Positions 1 to 7,849 of a stretch of 45,397 bases of DNA are shown here, piece after piece. The position numbers and the translations under genes are program-made. How positions within the stretch are numbered: position 1 is the stretch's first letter; each line of letters starts with the position of its first letter. Under the pieces are notes generated by a model. That model ran no database searches and was not told the DNA's origin. It was given only the letters and a program-made list of their open reading frames with translations. The DNA is taken from positions 1-45,397 of the forward strand of contig CAJUAP010000014.1 of assembly GCA_910584435.1 (NCBI GenBank), read 5' to 3'. The DNA comes from an uncultured Acetatifactor sp. GTDB lineage: Bacteria > Bacillota > Clostridia > Lachnospirales > Lachnospiraceae.

Positions 1-2
1 TC

Positions 3-251
3 TCCGTTGCATCCGGCGGCGGTACAGGACGTACCCTGCATCCGGATAACATGGCTGCCGGTCCTGCATCTTATGGATTTACGGATACTTTGGGACGTAT
101 GCATTCCGATGCGCAGTTTGCAGGATCTTCTTCAGTTCCTGCCCATGTGGAGATGATGGGATTGATCGGTATGGGCAACAACCCCATGGTTGGGGCTACT
201 GTGGCTGTGGCCGTGCTCATCGAGGAAGCAGCTAAAGAGGGTAAATTCTAA
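3..251 (+). CDS. GGGtGRT-family protein, C-terminal part only
   Basis: The reading frame is open from the window edge, so only the last 82 residues are present. They begin with the Gly-rich stretch ASGGGTGRT, which gives the GGGtGRT protein family its name, followed by conserved-looking PASYGFTDTLGR and MGLIGMGNNPMVGATVAVAV segments. The role of the family is not established as far as I know. The product ends in a helix rich in Glu and Lys and is followed 21 bases later by a strong hairpin terminator, so it is the last gene of its transcript. The family assignment rests on the motif alone; the N-terminus lies outside the window. Confidence 0.75.
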   Translation, partial: SVASGGGTGRTLHPDNMAAGPASYGFTDTLGRMHSDAQFAGSSSVPAHVEMMGLIGMGNNPMVGATVAVAVLIEEAAKEGKF

Positions 252-272
252 GTAAGAAATACAGTTAAATCA

Positions 273-315
273 AAGGCTATCGTTGATGTGGGTTGTCAGC
301 GATAGCCTTAAATTT
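273..315 (+). terminator. Rho-independent terminator after the GGGtGRT gene
   Basis: A 12-bp stem (ggctatcgttga at 275-286 with tcagcgatagcc at 296-307, one G-T pair) is extended by AA/TT and followed by a T-rich run. It lies 21 bases after the stop codon. Confidence 0.8.
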
Positions 316-472
316 TGCCGCGCAGCATACAAATAGCACACACATAGCACACATGGGATAGCACACAAACTTTAGCAAGAAAGTAAGCGTGTATTTACGA
401 TGGACAGTGCGTTAAATAAAAGGAGAATTAAAAAGGATCAAACGCTCCGCCTTCCGACGAATAAAAGAAAAC

Positions 473-505
473 GCCGGCAATGGTACATAATTATTCCGGC
501 TTTTT
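473..505 (+). terminator. Possible second terminator hairpin
   Basis: GCCGG (473-477) pairs with CCGGC (496-500), directly followed by five T residues. The inner pairing is weak, so it could be a minor terminator or chance. Confidence 0.4.
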
Positions 506-627
506 GTTATGCGGATGCTGAAAATATGACTTTTGCTGTAGAATTTCAGGATAAATAAAAAGTCGGGATAAAAGTGGTGTGAGAGGGGAGATATAATCTC
601 CCCTGCTCGATTATTTTTTTGCATTAT

Positions 628-656
628 TGTAACAGGCAGTAGGACAATTCCGTTAT
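628..656 (+). promoter_or_regulatory. Putative ECF-type promoter of the sigma factor operon
   Basis: TGTAAC (628-633) and CGTTAT (651-656) are separated by 17 bases and lie about 87 bases before the sigma factor start. An AAC-containing -35 and a CGT-containing -10 are typical of extracytoplasmic-function sigma promoters. A matching pair lies at 2002-2031 before the secreted-protein gene, which suggests self-regulation. The call rests on sequence resemblance only. Confidence 0.5.
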
Positions 657-742
657 ATTATAAAGAGGATAGAACAGAAGTCTGCCATTGCTTTAAGAAC
701 ACAAGAGTACAGATTTGCGGATATGTAAAAAGGAGTACCTGA

Positions 743-1303
743 ATGATAAATTTAATGATGATAGATACGCCGGAAGACAAGAGGAAATTTGTTGTTCTTT
801 ATGAAAAATACAGGCATTTGATGATGAAGATAACGATGGACGTGCTGCATGATCCCTATTTGGCCGAGGATGCGGTTCATAATGCTTTTATCAGTCTGAC
901 ACGCAACATAGACAAGGTGGAAGAGCCGGATGGAATTCCAACGAAATTGTACCTGATTGCCTGTGCCAGAAATGCTGCAATTGATTTATATAGAAAGAGA
1001 AGTAGTCAAGTGAAAAAAGAAACGCTGTTGGAAGAAGCCGCTGAAAAAGATGGATATGTGACTTACATAGATTCTGAACTGGAGAATGGCATATTGGATA
1101 TACTGAAAAATCTGCCGTTGAAATACAGAGATGTATTCATGCTGAAATATGTAAATCATATGGAGAACCAGGAGATAGCGGAAGTCTGCGGTATATTGGA
1201 GGGAACTGTGCGGCAGAGGATTGCCAGGGGAAAAGTAATGATAGAGAGGAAAATAAAGGAAATGGAGGAAAATTTGAATGGCGATAATACGGGTAACGGA
1301 TGA
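743..1303 (+). CDS. ECF-type RNA polymerase sigma factor
   Basis: This 186-residue protein has the two-region layout of extracytoplasmic-function sigma-70 factors. Region 2 covers roughly residues 15-90, with the AEDAVHNAFISL helix and an AARNAAIDLYRK-like -10 recognition helix (here CARNAAIDLYRKR). Region 4 covers about 115-170 and ends in an EIAEVCGILEGTVRQRIARG helix-turn-helix. It directs RNA polymerase to a small set of promoters in response to a signal relayed by the partner anti-sigma factor. The start is set by AAAAGGAG about 9 bases upstream. It overlaps the next gene by 26 bases, so the two are translationally coupled. Its likely targets, judged by a shared upstream motif, are its own operon and the secreted protein gene at 2067. 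Confidence 0.9.
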   Translation: MINLMMIDTPEDKRKFVVLYEKYRHLMMKITMDVLHDPYLAEDAVHNAFISLTRNIDKVEEPDGIPTKLYLIACARNAAIDLYRKRSSQVKKETLLEEAAEKDGYVTYIDSELENGILDILKNLPLKYRDVFMLKYVNHMENQEIAEVCGILEGTVRQRIARGKVMIERKIKEMEENLNGDNTGNG

Positions 1304-1985
1304 ATGGCTGTATCAATATATGCCTATGGCGGCGGAAGCTCTCTTGAAGGAGATGGAAAGAGAAGTGGATTATGGGTATATATTTTCCGCAGGTTTTGAA
1401 AAAAGGATGAAACGTCTGCTGCGCAGAGAACGGTATATGAAGATATGGAATGTGGTACATAGTGCTGGCGGGAAGGGTGTCCGCATAGCAGTTATTGTTC
1501 TGATGCTGGTCTTTGTTCTTTCAACGGGGATTAAGGCATACCAGGCTGCCTTTTTTGATACCATAAGGACGGTATGGGAAGATTCTATGCTGTATCGCTA
1601 TATGACCAATACGAAAGGTTCAGAGGAACTTGCCGTACATGAGCCGTCCTATCTTCCGGAAGGATACCTTTGTGTGGAGAAAAATGTAAATGAATCTTTT
1701 TCAGAATATTTGTATGAAGATAAGGCGGGAGGACAATTAATCTGCCAGCAGGAGATGGTGCAGGACGGCAAGACTGTTATATATGATAATGAATTTGATG
1801 AGAAAATAACTGTGTTCATAAACGGCTGTACGGCAGAAGTATATCGGTATGATGATGGTGTTACCTGTTCTTATCTGGAATACGGCAATTATGTATATAC
1901 GATCTTTGCAGAAAATATATCCATAGAGGATATTCGGCAGATATTTTTGAACTGGTTGTGGAGGCAGGATGAAATTAAAAAATAA
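1278..1985 (+). CDS. Membrane anti-sigma-like protein, DUF4367-like
   Basis: A 235-residue single-pass membrane protein. About 65 cytoplasmic residues are followed by one hydrophobic segment (about 69-84, IRIAVIVLMLVFVLSTG) and an extracellular domain whose YLPEGY motif (about residues 119-130) is typical of DUF4367 domains found in Firmicute anti-sigma factors and sporulation-associated proteins. Its position, overlapping the ECF sigma gene by 26 bases, supports a role in holding that sigma factor inactive at the membrane until an envelope signal arrives. There is no zinc-binding HxxxCxxC motif, so it is not a ZAS-type anti-sigma factor. GGAGG lies 9 bases before the ATG. The anti-sigma function is inferred from context and topology. 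Confidence 0.75.
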   Translation: MAIIRVTDEWLYQYMPMAAEALLKEMEREVDYGYIFSAGFEKRMKRLLRRERYMKIWNVVHSAGGKGVRIAVIVLMLVFVLSTGIKAYQAAFFDTIRTVWEDSMLYRYMTNTKGSEELAVHEPSYLPEGYLCVEKNVNESFSEYLYEDKAGGQLICQQEMVQDGKTVIYDNEFDEKITVFINGCTAEVYRYDDGVTCSYLEYGNYVYTIFAENISIEDIRQIFLNWLWRQDEIKK

Positions 1986-2001
1986 ATATTTACCACATTT
2001 A

Positions 2002-2031
2002 TGTAACATAATGGAACAGGTGAATCGTTAT
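2002..2031 (+). promoter_or_regulatory. Putative ECF-type promoter of the secreted protein gene
   Basis: TGTAAC (2002-2007) and CGTTAT (2026-2031) are separated by 18 bases, 36 bases before the ATG at 2067. The two hexamers are identical to those at 628-656, where the spacing is 17. This supports control of the secreted protein by the sigma factor encoded at 743. Confidence 0.5.
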
Positions 2032-2066
2032 TATATATATAAGGGATGGAAAGGGGGTGTAAAAAG

Positions 2067-2459
2067 ATGAAAAGATCCAAGAAAATCACTGCATTATGCA
2101 TTGCGATTGCAATGCTGTTTGCTGTAATGCCGACCGTTCAGGCAGAGGCGGTGGAGGCGAGAATGACTTATATTATATCTTACGCCGCTGATCTGAGTAT
2201 CTCAAGTTCCGGAGAGGCAAGCATTACCGGGTATGTACGGGGGAAGAGTGGTGTAACCAGCACCTATGTATGCGCAACATTGCAGAAACAGTCAGGAAAC
2301 GACTGGATTGATGTGGAGTCCTGGGAGGATTCCAGCACGAACAGGAATTTGTCGATTGTGGAGACCTATTCCGTTTCCAGGGGAACCTATCGGGTTGTGG
2401 TTACTGTTACGGCGAACACAGAGACCAAGACTACCGTATCGGTTACAAGGACATATTAA
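2067..2459 (+). CDS. Small secreted protein, DUF6147-like
   Basis: A 130-residue exported protein. It starts with a Sec signal peptide (MKRSKK, then a hydrophobic core ALCIAIAMLFAVMPTVQA, with likely cleavage after AQA/AEA-type residues near 26-30). The mature part is beta-rich, with ITGYVRGKSGVTSTYV and SRGTYRVVVTVTA stretches that resemble the DUF6147 family of small Firmicute surface or secreted proteins; no enzymatic motif is visible. The ATG at 2067 is preferred over an in-frame ATG at 2046 because GGGGGTG sits 7 bases upstream and the signal peptide begins directly. It follows the sigma/anti-sigma pair and carries a matching upstream promoter motif, so it is probably an envelope-stress output gene. 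Family name is from memory. Confidence 0.75.
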   Translation: MKRSKKITALCIAIAMLFAVMPTVQAEAVEARMTYIISYAADLSISSSGEASITGYVRGKSGVTSTYVCATLQKQSGNDWIDVESWEDSSTNRNLSIVETYSVSRGTYRVVVTVTANTETKTTVSVTRTY

Positions 2460-2489
2460 TTTTTGGGAAAGATTATAGCAGTAATCTAT

Positions 2490-2580
2490 ACTGGCGATCG
2501 CTGAAATCTGCCATGCCACCCGACTCACGAGCGGCAGGCGTTATGAGTTGACGACAGATTTTATCGCTCGCGAGTATAAA
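2490..2580. repeat. Long imperfect inverted repeat in intergenic region
   Basis: Bases 2490-2510 and 2560-2580 pair over about 21 positions with four mismatches. Inner complementarity (CGACTCA with TGAGTTG) makes a long stem. It lies between the secreted protein gene and the terminator at 2588. It may be a structured RNA end or an intergenic repeat. Confidence 0.5.
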
Positions 2581-2587
2581 AAGGATG

Positions 2588-2624
2588 ACAGGATACTTGG
2601 GAAATAAGAAGTATCCTGTTGTTT
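2588..2624 (+). terminator. Rho-independent terminator
   Basis: Perfect 11-bp stem acaggatactt (2588-2598) / aagtatcctgt (2609-2619), a 10-base loop, then TGTTTT. It separates the sigma-factor group from the flagellin gene. Confidence 0.8.
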
Positions 2625-2719
2625 TGCAGAGAATACCATTTTGACTTTAGATAAGCGATTTTTTTCATATTTGGTATGGTGAAATAGAAAAATTTATAAG
2701 AGTAAGGGGAATGAAATAT

Positions 2720-5700
2720 ATGCTGTCTATTCAAAATAATCTGCCTGCCATGAATGCAAACAATTTCCTGCAGGTAAATTCCAGAAATAATAAACGATCG
2801 ATTGAGAAACTTTCTTCAGGATATCGAATCAACAGGGCTGCGGACGATGCGTCCGGACTTGCCATTTCTGAAAAAATGCGGCGGCTGATTCGCGGTCTGA
2901 AGCAGGGAACTTCCAATGCACAGGATGGTGTCTCTTTTGTACAGGTTGCAGACGGGGCCATGGATGGAGTGTCCGGTATCCTGCAGCGTATGTATGAACT
3001 GGCTCTGAAATCACTGAACGGCACTTGCAGCGACAGTGATCGTGAGGCTTTGGACGCAGAATTTGACCAGATCCGAGAAGAAATTGACCGTATTAATAAA
3101 ACAACGCAGTTTAATGATCAGCCCGTATTTGAAGAGCATGAAAACTCTTATCACCAAATCACAGGATGTAAAAGCTGGAATGATAAACAGCTCCATACCA
3201 TTTCGGCCATGAACAATGAATTGAATATTCATCTGCCCGACTATTATGAACCCAGGGATTATTCCCTTACGGTACCTCCGGGCGTTTATACCACGCAGGA
3301 ATTAGTGGATGAGATTGACAGTGCCTTAGAAAGGATGACGCCGCCGAATCCCGGATTTGAATTTGAGTATACGGATAAGGGTATCTGTAAATTGAACTTT
3401 GAACGGGTTTATGGAATGCCGGCCGAGATAGCTTCGATGGATGGTGCTCTGTCCTATCTGTTTTTTGACAGTTTTAACGGCAGCTCTTCCTCCAGTCTGC
3501 TGGGAACTACCGTATTCGATTCAAAATACCCTCTGACCATTACCGGCGGCCAGAACGATCAGCTTGGATTTTATGTGGAAAACGGGAAAGGATCCAATAT
3601 TATTTCCATGACAATTCCTTCCGGTAAATATTCCCGCCAGGAAATGATTCATTTAATTAATCAGAAACTGGCCGGCACGGATGTTACTGCCAAAGAATAT
3701 GGGGAATCCAGCATTCAGATTACGGGCGGACCCGGCACCACCATTACCGGTCTTAAGGGAAATATGTTTAAATTGGAAACCACTTCGCCGGTTTACTCTT
3801 CTGTCTTTTATGATAATGTAAAATATGGTTCTTCCACTGGCGGTACTGCGGCTTCCATTAAGGGACATGCTTATTATTATAGTTCGATTACTGATGAAAT
3901 TCATTTGTCAGGCAGCAATAAAAATAATGTTCTGCGATTTAAAGTAAACGGTGCTGCAGATGATATAGAGATAACTTTTCCGGAGAAAGCCAATGGATAT
4001 ACAATGTTGGAAATAGCGAAAGAAATCAATGATCAGCTTGCTGCAAAGGGGCTTTCAAATGTTGTAAGAGCCAGTATAGATACCGCGTATGTCTATGTGC
4101 CCACTTCGCCTACAGATGATACTGGTTATTGGATGGATTACTTAATGATAAACAGTTTGGTTAAGGGCAGCAGCAGTTCTCTGGAATTTGATACCACAGA
4201 CCCCGTTGCTGCCAATACATACAATGCGTTATTTCGTGACACGGATTACCTGACTTATAGCTTCAAGGGGAACAGCGCAAAACTTCAGGGGAATGCCAGT
4301 CTGAACAGCTCATTTACACTGCCGAATAATGCCTCTTTGACTTTTCAAATTAATAATCAGAATTACACCATAAATAATATGGGCGGAAGCTATGCGGACA
4401 GTCAGGATATTGTAAACAGTCTGAATGCTTACATACAGACGGATGCAGCCTTTTCGGCGGTAAAGGATAAGATTCAGTTTACCACTGCTTCCGGACGCAT
4501 TGCCATCAAGGCACTGACAGATGATGTCAGGAAGATTCATTTTGATGCCGGACAGAAAAATGACACGTATAAGAAGCTGTTCGTGGGAACAACAACGGTT
4601 CAAAATTATGTTCCTTCTTATTACAGTTATGGAACGGTATCACGTCCGCAGGGGTCAACGGCAGTAACGGTAACTCCTGCAACAGCCTCCGTCACTATTC
4701 CTGCTGACAAAAAGGATGCCAAGATACATTTTACGAAAGATACGAATAAAATTACCATATATACATCCGGCAGTTCTAAAACCATCACTCTGGCGGAAGG
4801 GGATTATGGTATGGCACAGGTGGCTGCACAGATCAATGCGCAGCTGCAGTCAAATGCTCAATTCAGCAGCATAAAGGCTTCCTATGAGAATGACCGTCTC
4901 GTTATGACTGCCATACCGTCAACGGACAACGCGAACGGTTCCTATTATATCGAATTTGACACTGGCAGTTCAGCATGGAAAGCCATTCATGGTACGCACA
5001 CTGTGGATTCTGATGCAGCGGTTACAGAGGCAAGTGATTTTGTCCTGGGTACCCGCAGAGCTATTTCTGATACCACAACGCTGTCTGGCAGCAACAATGC
5101 ACTTACCCTGACAGTCGGCTCAGATTCCGCTTCCATCAGTATTGGCACAGGCAGTTATCCTGACAAAAATTCGCTGAAAAATGCGGTGCAGGCTGCAATT
5201 GACAATAACGCTGTTCTGAAAGGCAAAGTTACCGTTAATGTGGAGTCGGACGGAACCTTTACCTTCACCTCTTCCGGCGGTGCCATTTCCGCATCGGGAA
5301 GTTTTTATGATAATATACTTGTTACCCATGAGACAGGAAGCGAAACCACACAAAAGGGCGCATATTCCAGTTCCAATTTTCAGAACGCCTATATTATCGG
5401 CCGGAAGGACCTGACAACGGAACCCGTTGATATTATAAGCGGCGGCAACGATACCTTGATTTTTAATTTTGCTTATACGGACACCTCACCTCAGGGTGCC
5501 AACAGTTATACAAAGGAAATGAAGGTAACCATTCCGGAGGGTACGTATACAGGTGATGAAGTTGCCAAAGTGCTGCAGCAGCAGATACAGAAAAAGTTTG
5601 AAGAGGAAGGGATTGAAGATTTTAATATCAAGGTTGCCATTGGAGAATATAATACGCAGGTTGTGGGGGCGAATGATGATACTGCCCTTCAGATTATTGT

Positions 5701-6529
5701 CAACAGAAAAGACGGCAAGGAACCTGCCCAGGGACAGTATGTGCTGGACGGTATCCGGGGCACAGCCGCAGGATTCCTGTTCTATAAGACAACGATTAAT
5801 CCGAATGCGACTTATATTACAGGAACCAAAGACCTGTCGGAAGGAATTCAATTTCCTCCCGGACAGAATGTATTCACATTTTCCGCGGATTCCATTCCTT
5901 ATAAATACACATTTCCGGAAAATACGGAATATACTGCGGAAGAGTTCGTGAAGCTGCTGAATGATATGTTTGCAAATGGGGATGATAACGGCAATACTGC
6001 GCCCCTGACCGCATCCCTGGAAAACGGAACTCTGAAAATAGCCCATAAAGCATTGGGATCTCATTCCATCACCGATATCGGAGGAAGCGCAAGAAGCAAA
6101 CTTTTCCTGGAAGAGAGCAGCGGATATGCCAGGGAACCGCTGTGTCTTCTGGTGGGGGCAGAGGCAACGGATATCATAGAGATTCCAAGAACACGTATCA
6201 GTTCCTGTTCGCTGGGGATTAACACCCTGACCATCAGCAAGCCTAAGTATGCGCAGAAAGCGGTGGATCGTCTTGTCGATGCAATAGTGATGCTGAATTC
6301 CCGGCGGAGCACTTATGGCGCCATGCAGAACAGGCTGGAGCATACCATTAATAATAACAACAATACGATTGAAAATACGCAGGCCAGCGAATCCGTCATC
6401 CGTGATGCGGACATGGCTTCTGAGGCAGTGAATCAGGCAAAACACAGTATTCTAATACAGGTGTCGCAGACAATGCTTGCCCACGCCAACCAACAGCCGC
6501 AGAATGTTCTGGAGCTGCTGCAGTCCTGA
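2720..6529 (+). CDS. Giant flagellin with a repeated central region
   Basis: A 1269-residue structural protein of the flagellar filament. The N-terminal 140 residues are a typical flagellin D0/D1 (AMNANNF, KLSSGYRINRAADDASGLAIS, NAQDGVSFVQVADGAM, TQFNDQPVF). The C-terminal 80 residues are the matching D0/D1 (ASESVIRDADMASEAVNQAK, ending QQPQNVLELLQS). Ordinary flagellins have about 270-500 residues; here about 1000 extra residues separate the ends. That insert holds seven or eight related modules of about 120-150 residues, each with a pattern like L-x-G-x-N-x-L-x-F, then an ITIPxGxY turn, then an INxxL helix, reminiscent of flagellin IN motifs. It contains several cysteines, unusual for flagellins. 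The ATG at 2720 is chosen over 2711 because AAGGGG is then 8 bases upstream and the protein starts at MLSIQNN. No other flagellar gene is in the window. Confidence 0.9.
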   Translation: MLSIQNNLPAMNANNFLQVNSRNNKRSIEKLSSGYRINRAADDASGLAISEKMRRLIRGLKQGTSNAQDGVSFVQVADGAMDGVSGILQRMYELALKSLNGTCSDSDREALDAEFDQIREEIDRINKTTQFNDQPVFEEHENSYHQITGCKSWNDKQLHTISAMNNELNIHLPDYYEPRDYSLTVPPGVYTTQELVDEIDSALERMTPPNPGFEFEYTDKGICKLNFERVYGMPAEIASMDGALSYLFFDSFNGSSSSSLLGTTVFDSKYPLTITGGQNDQLGFYVENGKGSNIISMTIPSGKYSRQEMIHLINQKLAGTDVTAKEYGESSIQITGGPGTTITGLKGNMFKLETTSPVYSSVFYDNVKYGSSTGGTAASIKGHAYYYSSITDEIHLSGSNKNNVLRFKVNGAADDIEITFPEKANGYTMLEIAKEINDQLAAKGLSNVVRASIDTAYVYVPTSPTDDTGYWMDYLMINSLVKGSSSSLEFDTTDPVAANTYNALFRDTDYLTYSFKGNSAKLQGNASLNSSFTLPNNASLTFQINNQNYTINNMGGSYADSQDIVNSLNAYIQTDAAFSAVKDKIQFTTASGRIAIKALTDDVRKIHFDAGQKNDTYKKLFVGTTTVQNYVPSYYSYGTVSRPQGSTAVTVTPATASVTIPADKKDAKIHFTKDTNKITIYTSGSSKTITLAEGDYGMAQVAAQINAQLQSNAQFSSIKASYENDRLVMTAIPSTDNANGSYYIEFDTGSSAWKAIHGTHTVDSDAAVTEASDFVLGTRRAISDTTTLSGSNNALTLTVGSDSASISIGTGSYPDKNSLKNAVQAAIDNNAVLKGKVTVNVESDGTFTFTSSGGAISASGSFYDNILVTHETGSETTQKGAYSSSNFQNAYIIGRKDLTTEPVDIISGGNDTLIFNFAYTDTSPQGANSYTKEMKVTIPEGTYTGDEVAKVLQQQIQKKFEEEGIEDFNIKVAIGEYNTQVVGANDDTALQIIVNRKDGKEPAQGQYVLDGIRGTAAGFLFYKTTINPNATYITGTKDLSEGIQFPPGQNVFTFSADSIPYKYTFPENTEYTAEEFVKLLNDMFANGDDNGNTAPLTASLENGTLKIAHKALGSHSITDIGGSARSKLFLEESSGYAREPLCLLVGAEATDIIEIPRTRISSCSLGINTLTISKPKYAQKAVDRLVDAIVMLNSRRSTYGAMQNRLEHTINNNNNTIENTQASESVIRDADMASEAVNQAKHSILIQVSQTMLAHANQQPQNVLELLQS

Positions 6530-6578
6530 CGAATAAATCTGGTAACAGTTTAGATAGCTCATAGAACTGCTGCAAAAT

Positions 6579-6653
6579 CGTTACTGTTCGCCCGCCGCCA
6601 CCGAGAGGCGTTTTCATGCGTATTAGTTACCGTGGACGGAGTGAACAGTAACG
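6579..6653. repeat. Intergenic inverted repeat with GAACAGTAAC arms
   Basis: CGTTACTGTTC (6579-6589) is exactly inverted as GAACAGTAACG (6643-6653), with weaker inner pairing. The right arm, GTGAACAGTAAC, recurs at 21573-21584. It lies 50 bases after the flagellin stop and could form a hairpin there. Confidence 0.6.
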
Positions 6654-6788
6654 CAGAATCTGTACCGGGGATTTGCCGATGCAGTAAGTGATTGACAAGG
6701 CAGGAAAATAGCGTTAAAATAAGGCTGGTGGTTAAAAAGATGGCCGTAATTTGTCTGTGCAGTTTCGGCGGTATGACAGGGGGATAAA

Positions 6789-7397
6789 ATGACAGACTAT
6801 AATATGGTGCCGTATGAGCCTGCGGATATCGTGATTCATGTGCAGGGCAGAGGGACTGTGTTGAGAGAAAAATCACTCATAGCAGTTCAGGCAAGCGACA
6901 ATAAGATTGTGGCCTTTGGGACGGATGCGCAGCGGATGACGGAGAAGAACATGGAGGATATCATGGTGTTATCTCCACTGCATCAGGGTATGATTGCAGA
7001 TTACCTGGCAGCCAGGGAGTTGTTTCTTTGTCTGTTTAGGAAGGCGCTGGGGAAAAAGCCAATCATAAAACCGCCAGTGGCCGTGTGTGTACCCAAAGGG
7101 ATGACATCAGTGGACAAGAAGGCCATGGAAGATGCTGTTATTTATGTCGGTGCAAGTGAGCTTTTGTTGTCAGATGTTCCGATGGAGGAATTTATTCGGG
7201 AATTTCCTGATAAATTTCCCAAATTATATCGGAAGTTTAAGATTACCATAGGCATTACCAAGGATGAGCCGGAGCGCTATATGGAAGAGCGGATGAGGGA
7301 GCTGTTAGCATATGCCGAAGGGCTGCAGATTCCGGCGGAGAGAGTATATACGCTGTGGAATGAGATTTCGGCGGCAGGGGAAAATAAGCTCATATGA
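6789..7397 (+). CDS. Half-length MreB-like protein
   Basis: This 202-residue protein resembles the N-terminal half of the actin-like MreB. It shows VQGRGTVLREKSLIAVQ, LSPLHQGMIADYLAARELF, PPVAVCVPKGMTSVDKKAMEDA and a DVPMEEFI segment corresponding to the EEPMAAAIG region. MreB has about 330-350 residues. Here the first phosphate-binding DLGT motif is replaced by YEPADIVIHV, and nothing corresponding to the second half of the actin fold follows; residues 150-202 are unrelated (PDKFPKLYRKFK onward). ATP binding and polymerisation like true MreB therefore seem unlikely. It may regulate or cap filaments, or be a specialised relic. AGGGGG lies 7 bases before the ATG. It precedes a small unknown gene by 14 bases. 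Confidence 0.65.
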   Translation: MTDYNMVPYEPADIVIHVQGRGTVLREKSLIAVQASDNKIVAFGTDAQRMTEKNMEDIMVLSPLHQGMIADYLAARELFLCLFRKALGKKPIIKPPVAVCVPKGMTSVDKKAMEDAVIYVGASELLLSDVPMEEFIREFPDKFPKLYRKFKITIGITKDEPERYMEERMRELLAYAEGLQIPAERVYTLWNEISAAGENKLI

Positions 7398-7411
7398 TGT
7401 TGGAGGTTGCT

Positions 7412-7747
7412 ATGCAGACGATTATTATTGTGTTGAATCCGGGAAAACTTGAGAATCCAGATATAGATTTGCGCTATTGTATTCCGGACCGCATTGAAGA
7501 GATCTCTCATGGCGCCATACAAGATAACGGATATGATTATATAGATACCGAAGCCGGGGAACCGGGGCCGCTTATGGGAATTTGGCTGCGGACGGAATCG
7601 GCTGAAGAAAACTGGCCTGTTGTCATGAAACTATTACGGAAGGAAAGATTCAAAGGGAATGATTTGTCCAGGTCAGCAGAAATATTTATATCTGAAAACG
7701 ATACGGAAGACTTGGAAAACTGTACATTGGTTTATCCAAAATCATAA
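7412..7747 (+). CDS. Small protein of unknown function
   Basis: A 111-residue, acidic, probably cytoplasmic protein that I do not recognise by function. It begins MQTIIIVLNPGKLENPDIDL and has a DRIEEIS segment, a GYDYIDTEAGEPGPL stretch and a C-terminal beta-like end (LENCTLVYPKS). It has no signal peptide, membrane segment or Cys-rich motif. The ATG at 7412 is chosen because GGAGG sits 5 bases upstream; an in-frame start at 7394 would overlap the preceding stop and has no good site. It lies 14 bases after the MreB-like gene and is followed by a perfect hairpin, so the two likely share a transcript. Small acidic proteins of this kind can be immunity proteins, but nothing here proves it. Confidence 0.6.
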   Translation: MQTIIIVLNPGKLENPDIDLRYCIPDRIEEISHGAIQDNGYDYIDTEAGEPGPLMGIWLRTESAEENWPVVMKLLRKERFKGNDLSRSAEIFISENDTEDLENCTLVYPKS

Positions 7748-7756
7748 GGTCAGTTT

Positions 7757-7783
7757 AAAACTCTCAACAATGTTGAGAGTTTT
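7757..7783. terminator. Perfect 13-bp inverted repeat, terminator or operator
   Basis: AAAACTCTCAACA (7757-7769) and TGTTGAGAGTTTT (7771-7783) are perfectly inverted around one base. The TTTT end fits a bidirectional terminator; the near-absent loop also fits an operator for the exporter gene 67 bases downstream. Confidence 0.6.
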
Positions 7784-7849
7784 AGCTTGCCTGGAAATTG
7801 TGTTCCAGGATAGGGGGGTTCAGGAAAGAGAAGGAGAGCGGTAGACAAT

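Larger units (their letters stand above)
252..742. other. Intergenic region between GGGtGRT gene and sigma factor gene
   Basis: This 491-base stretch holds the terminator at 273-315, three copies of the 10-mer ATAGCACACA (starting at 333, 344 and 358), a weaker hairpin plus T-run at 473-505 and a probable ECF promoter at 628-656. I see no credible gene in it; the small reverse-strand frame at 412-624 has no recognisable product. Confidence 0.6.

Noticed and set aside
2641..2669. Sigma-A or flagellar sigma promoter for the flagellin gene
   Set aside because: TTGACT at 2641-2646 is good, but no convincing -10 follows at 16-19 bases, and the TAAA/CGATAT flagellar pattern is not clearly present.
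5486..6445. 319-codon minus-strand open frame inside the flagellin gene
   Set aside because: It has no ribosome site or recognisable domain, and its Cys/His/Ile-rich composition is that of the antisense of a coding frame. The plus-strand flagellin frame is certain here.
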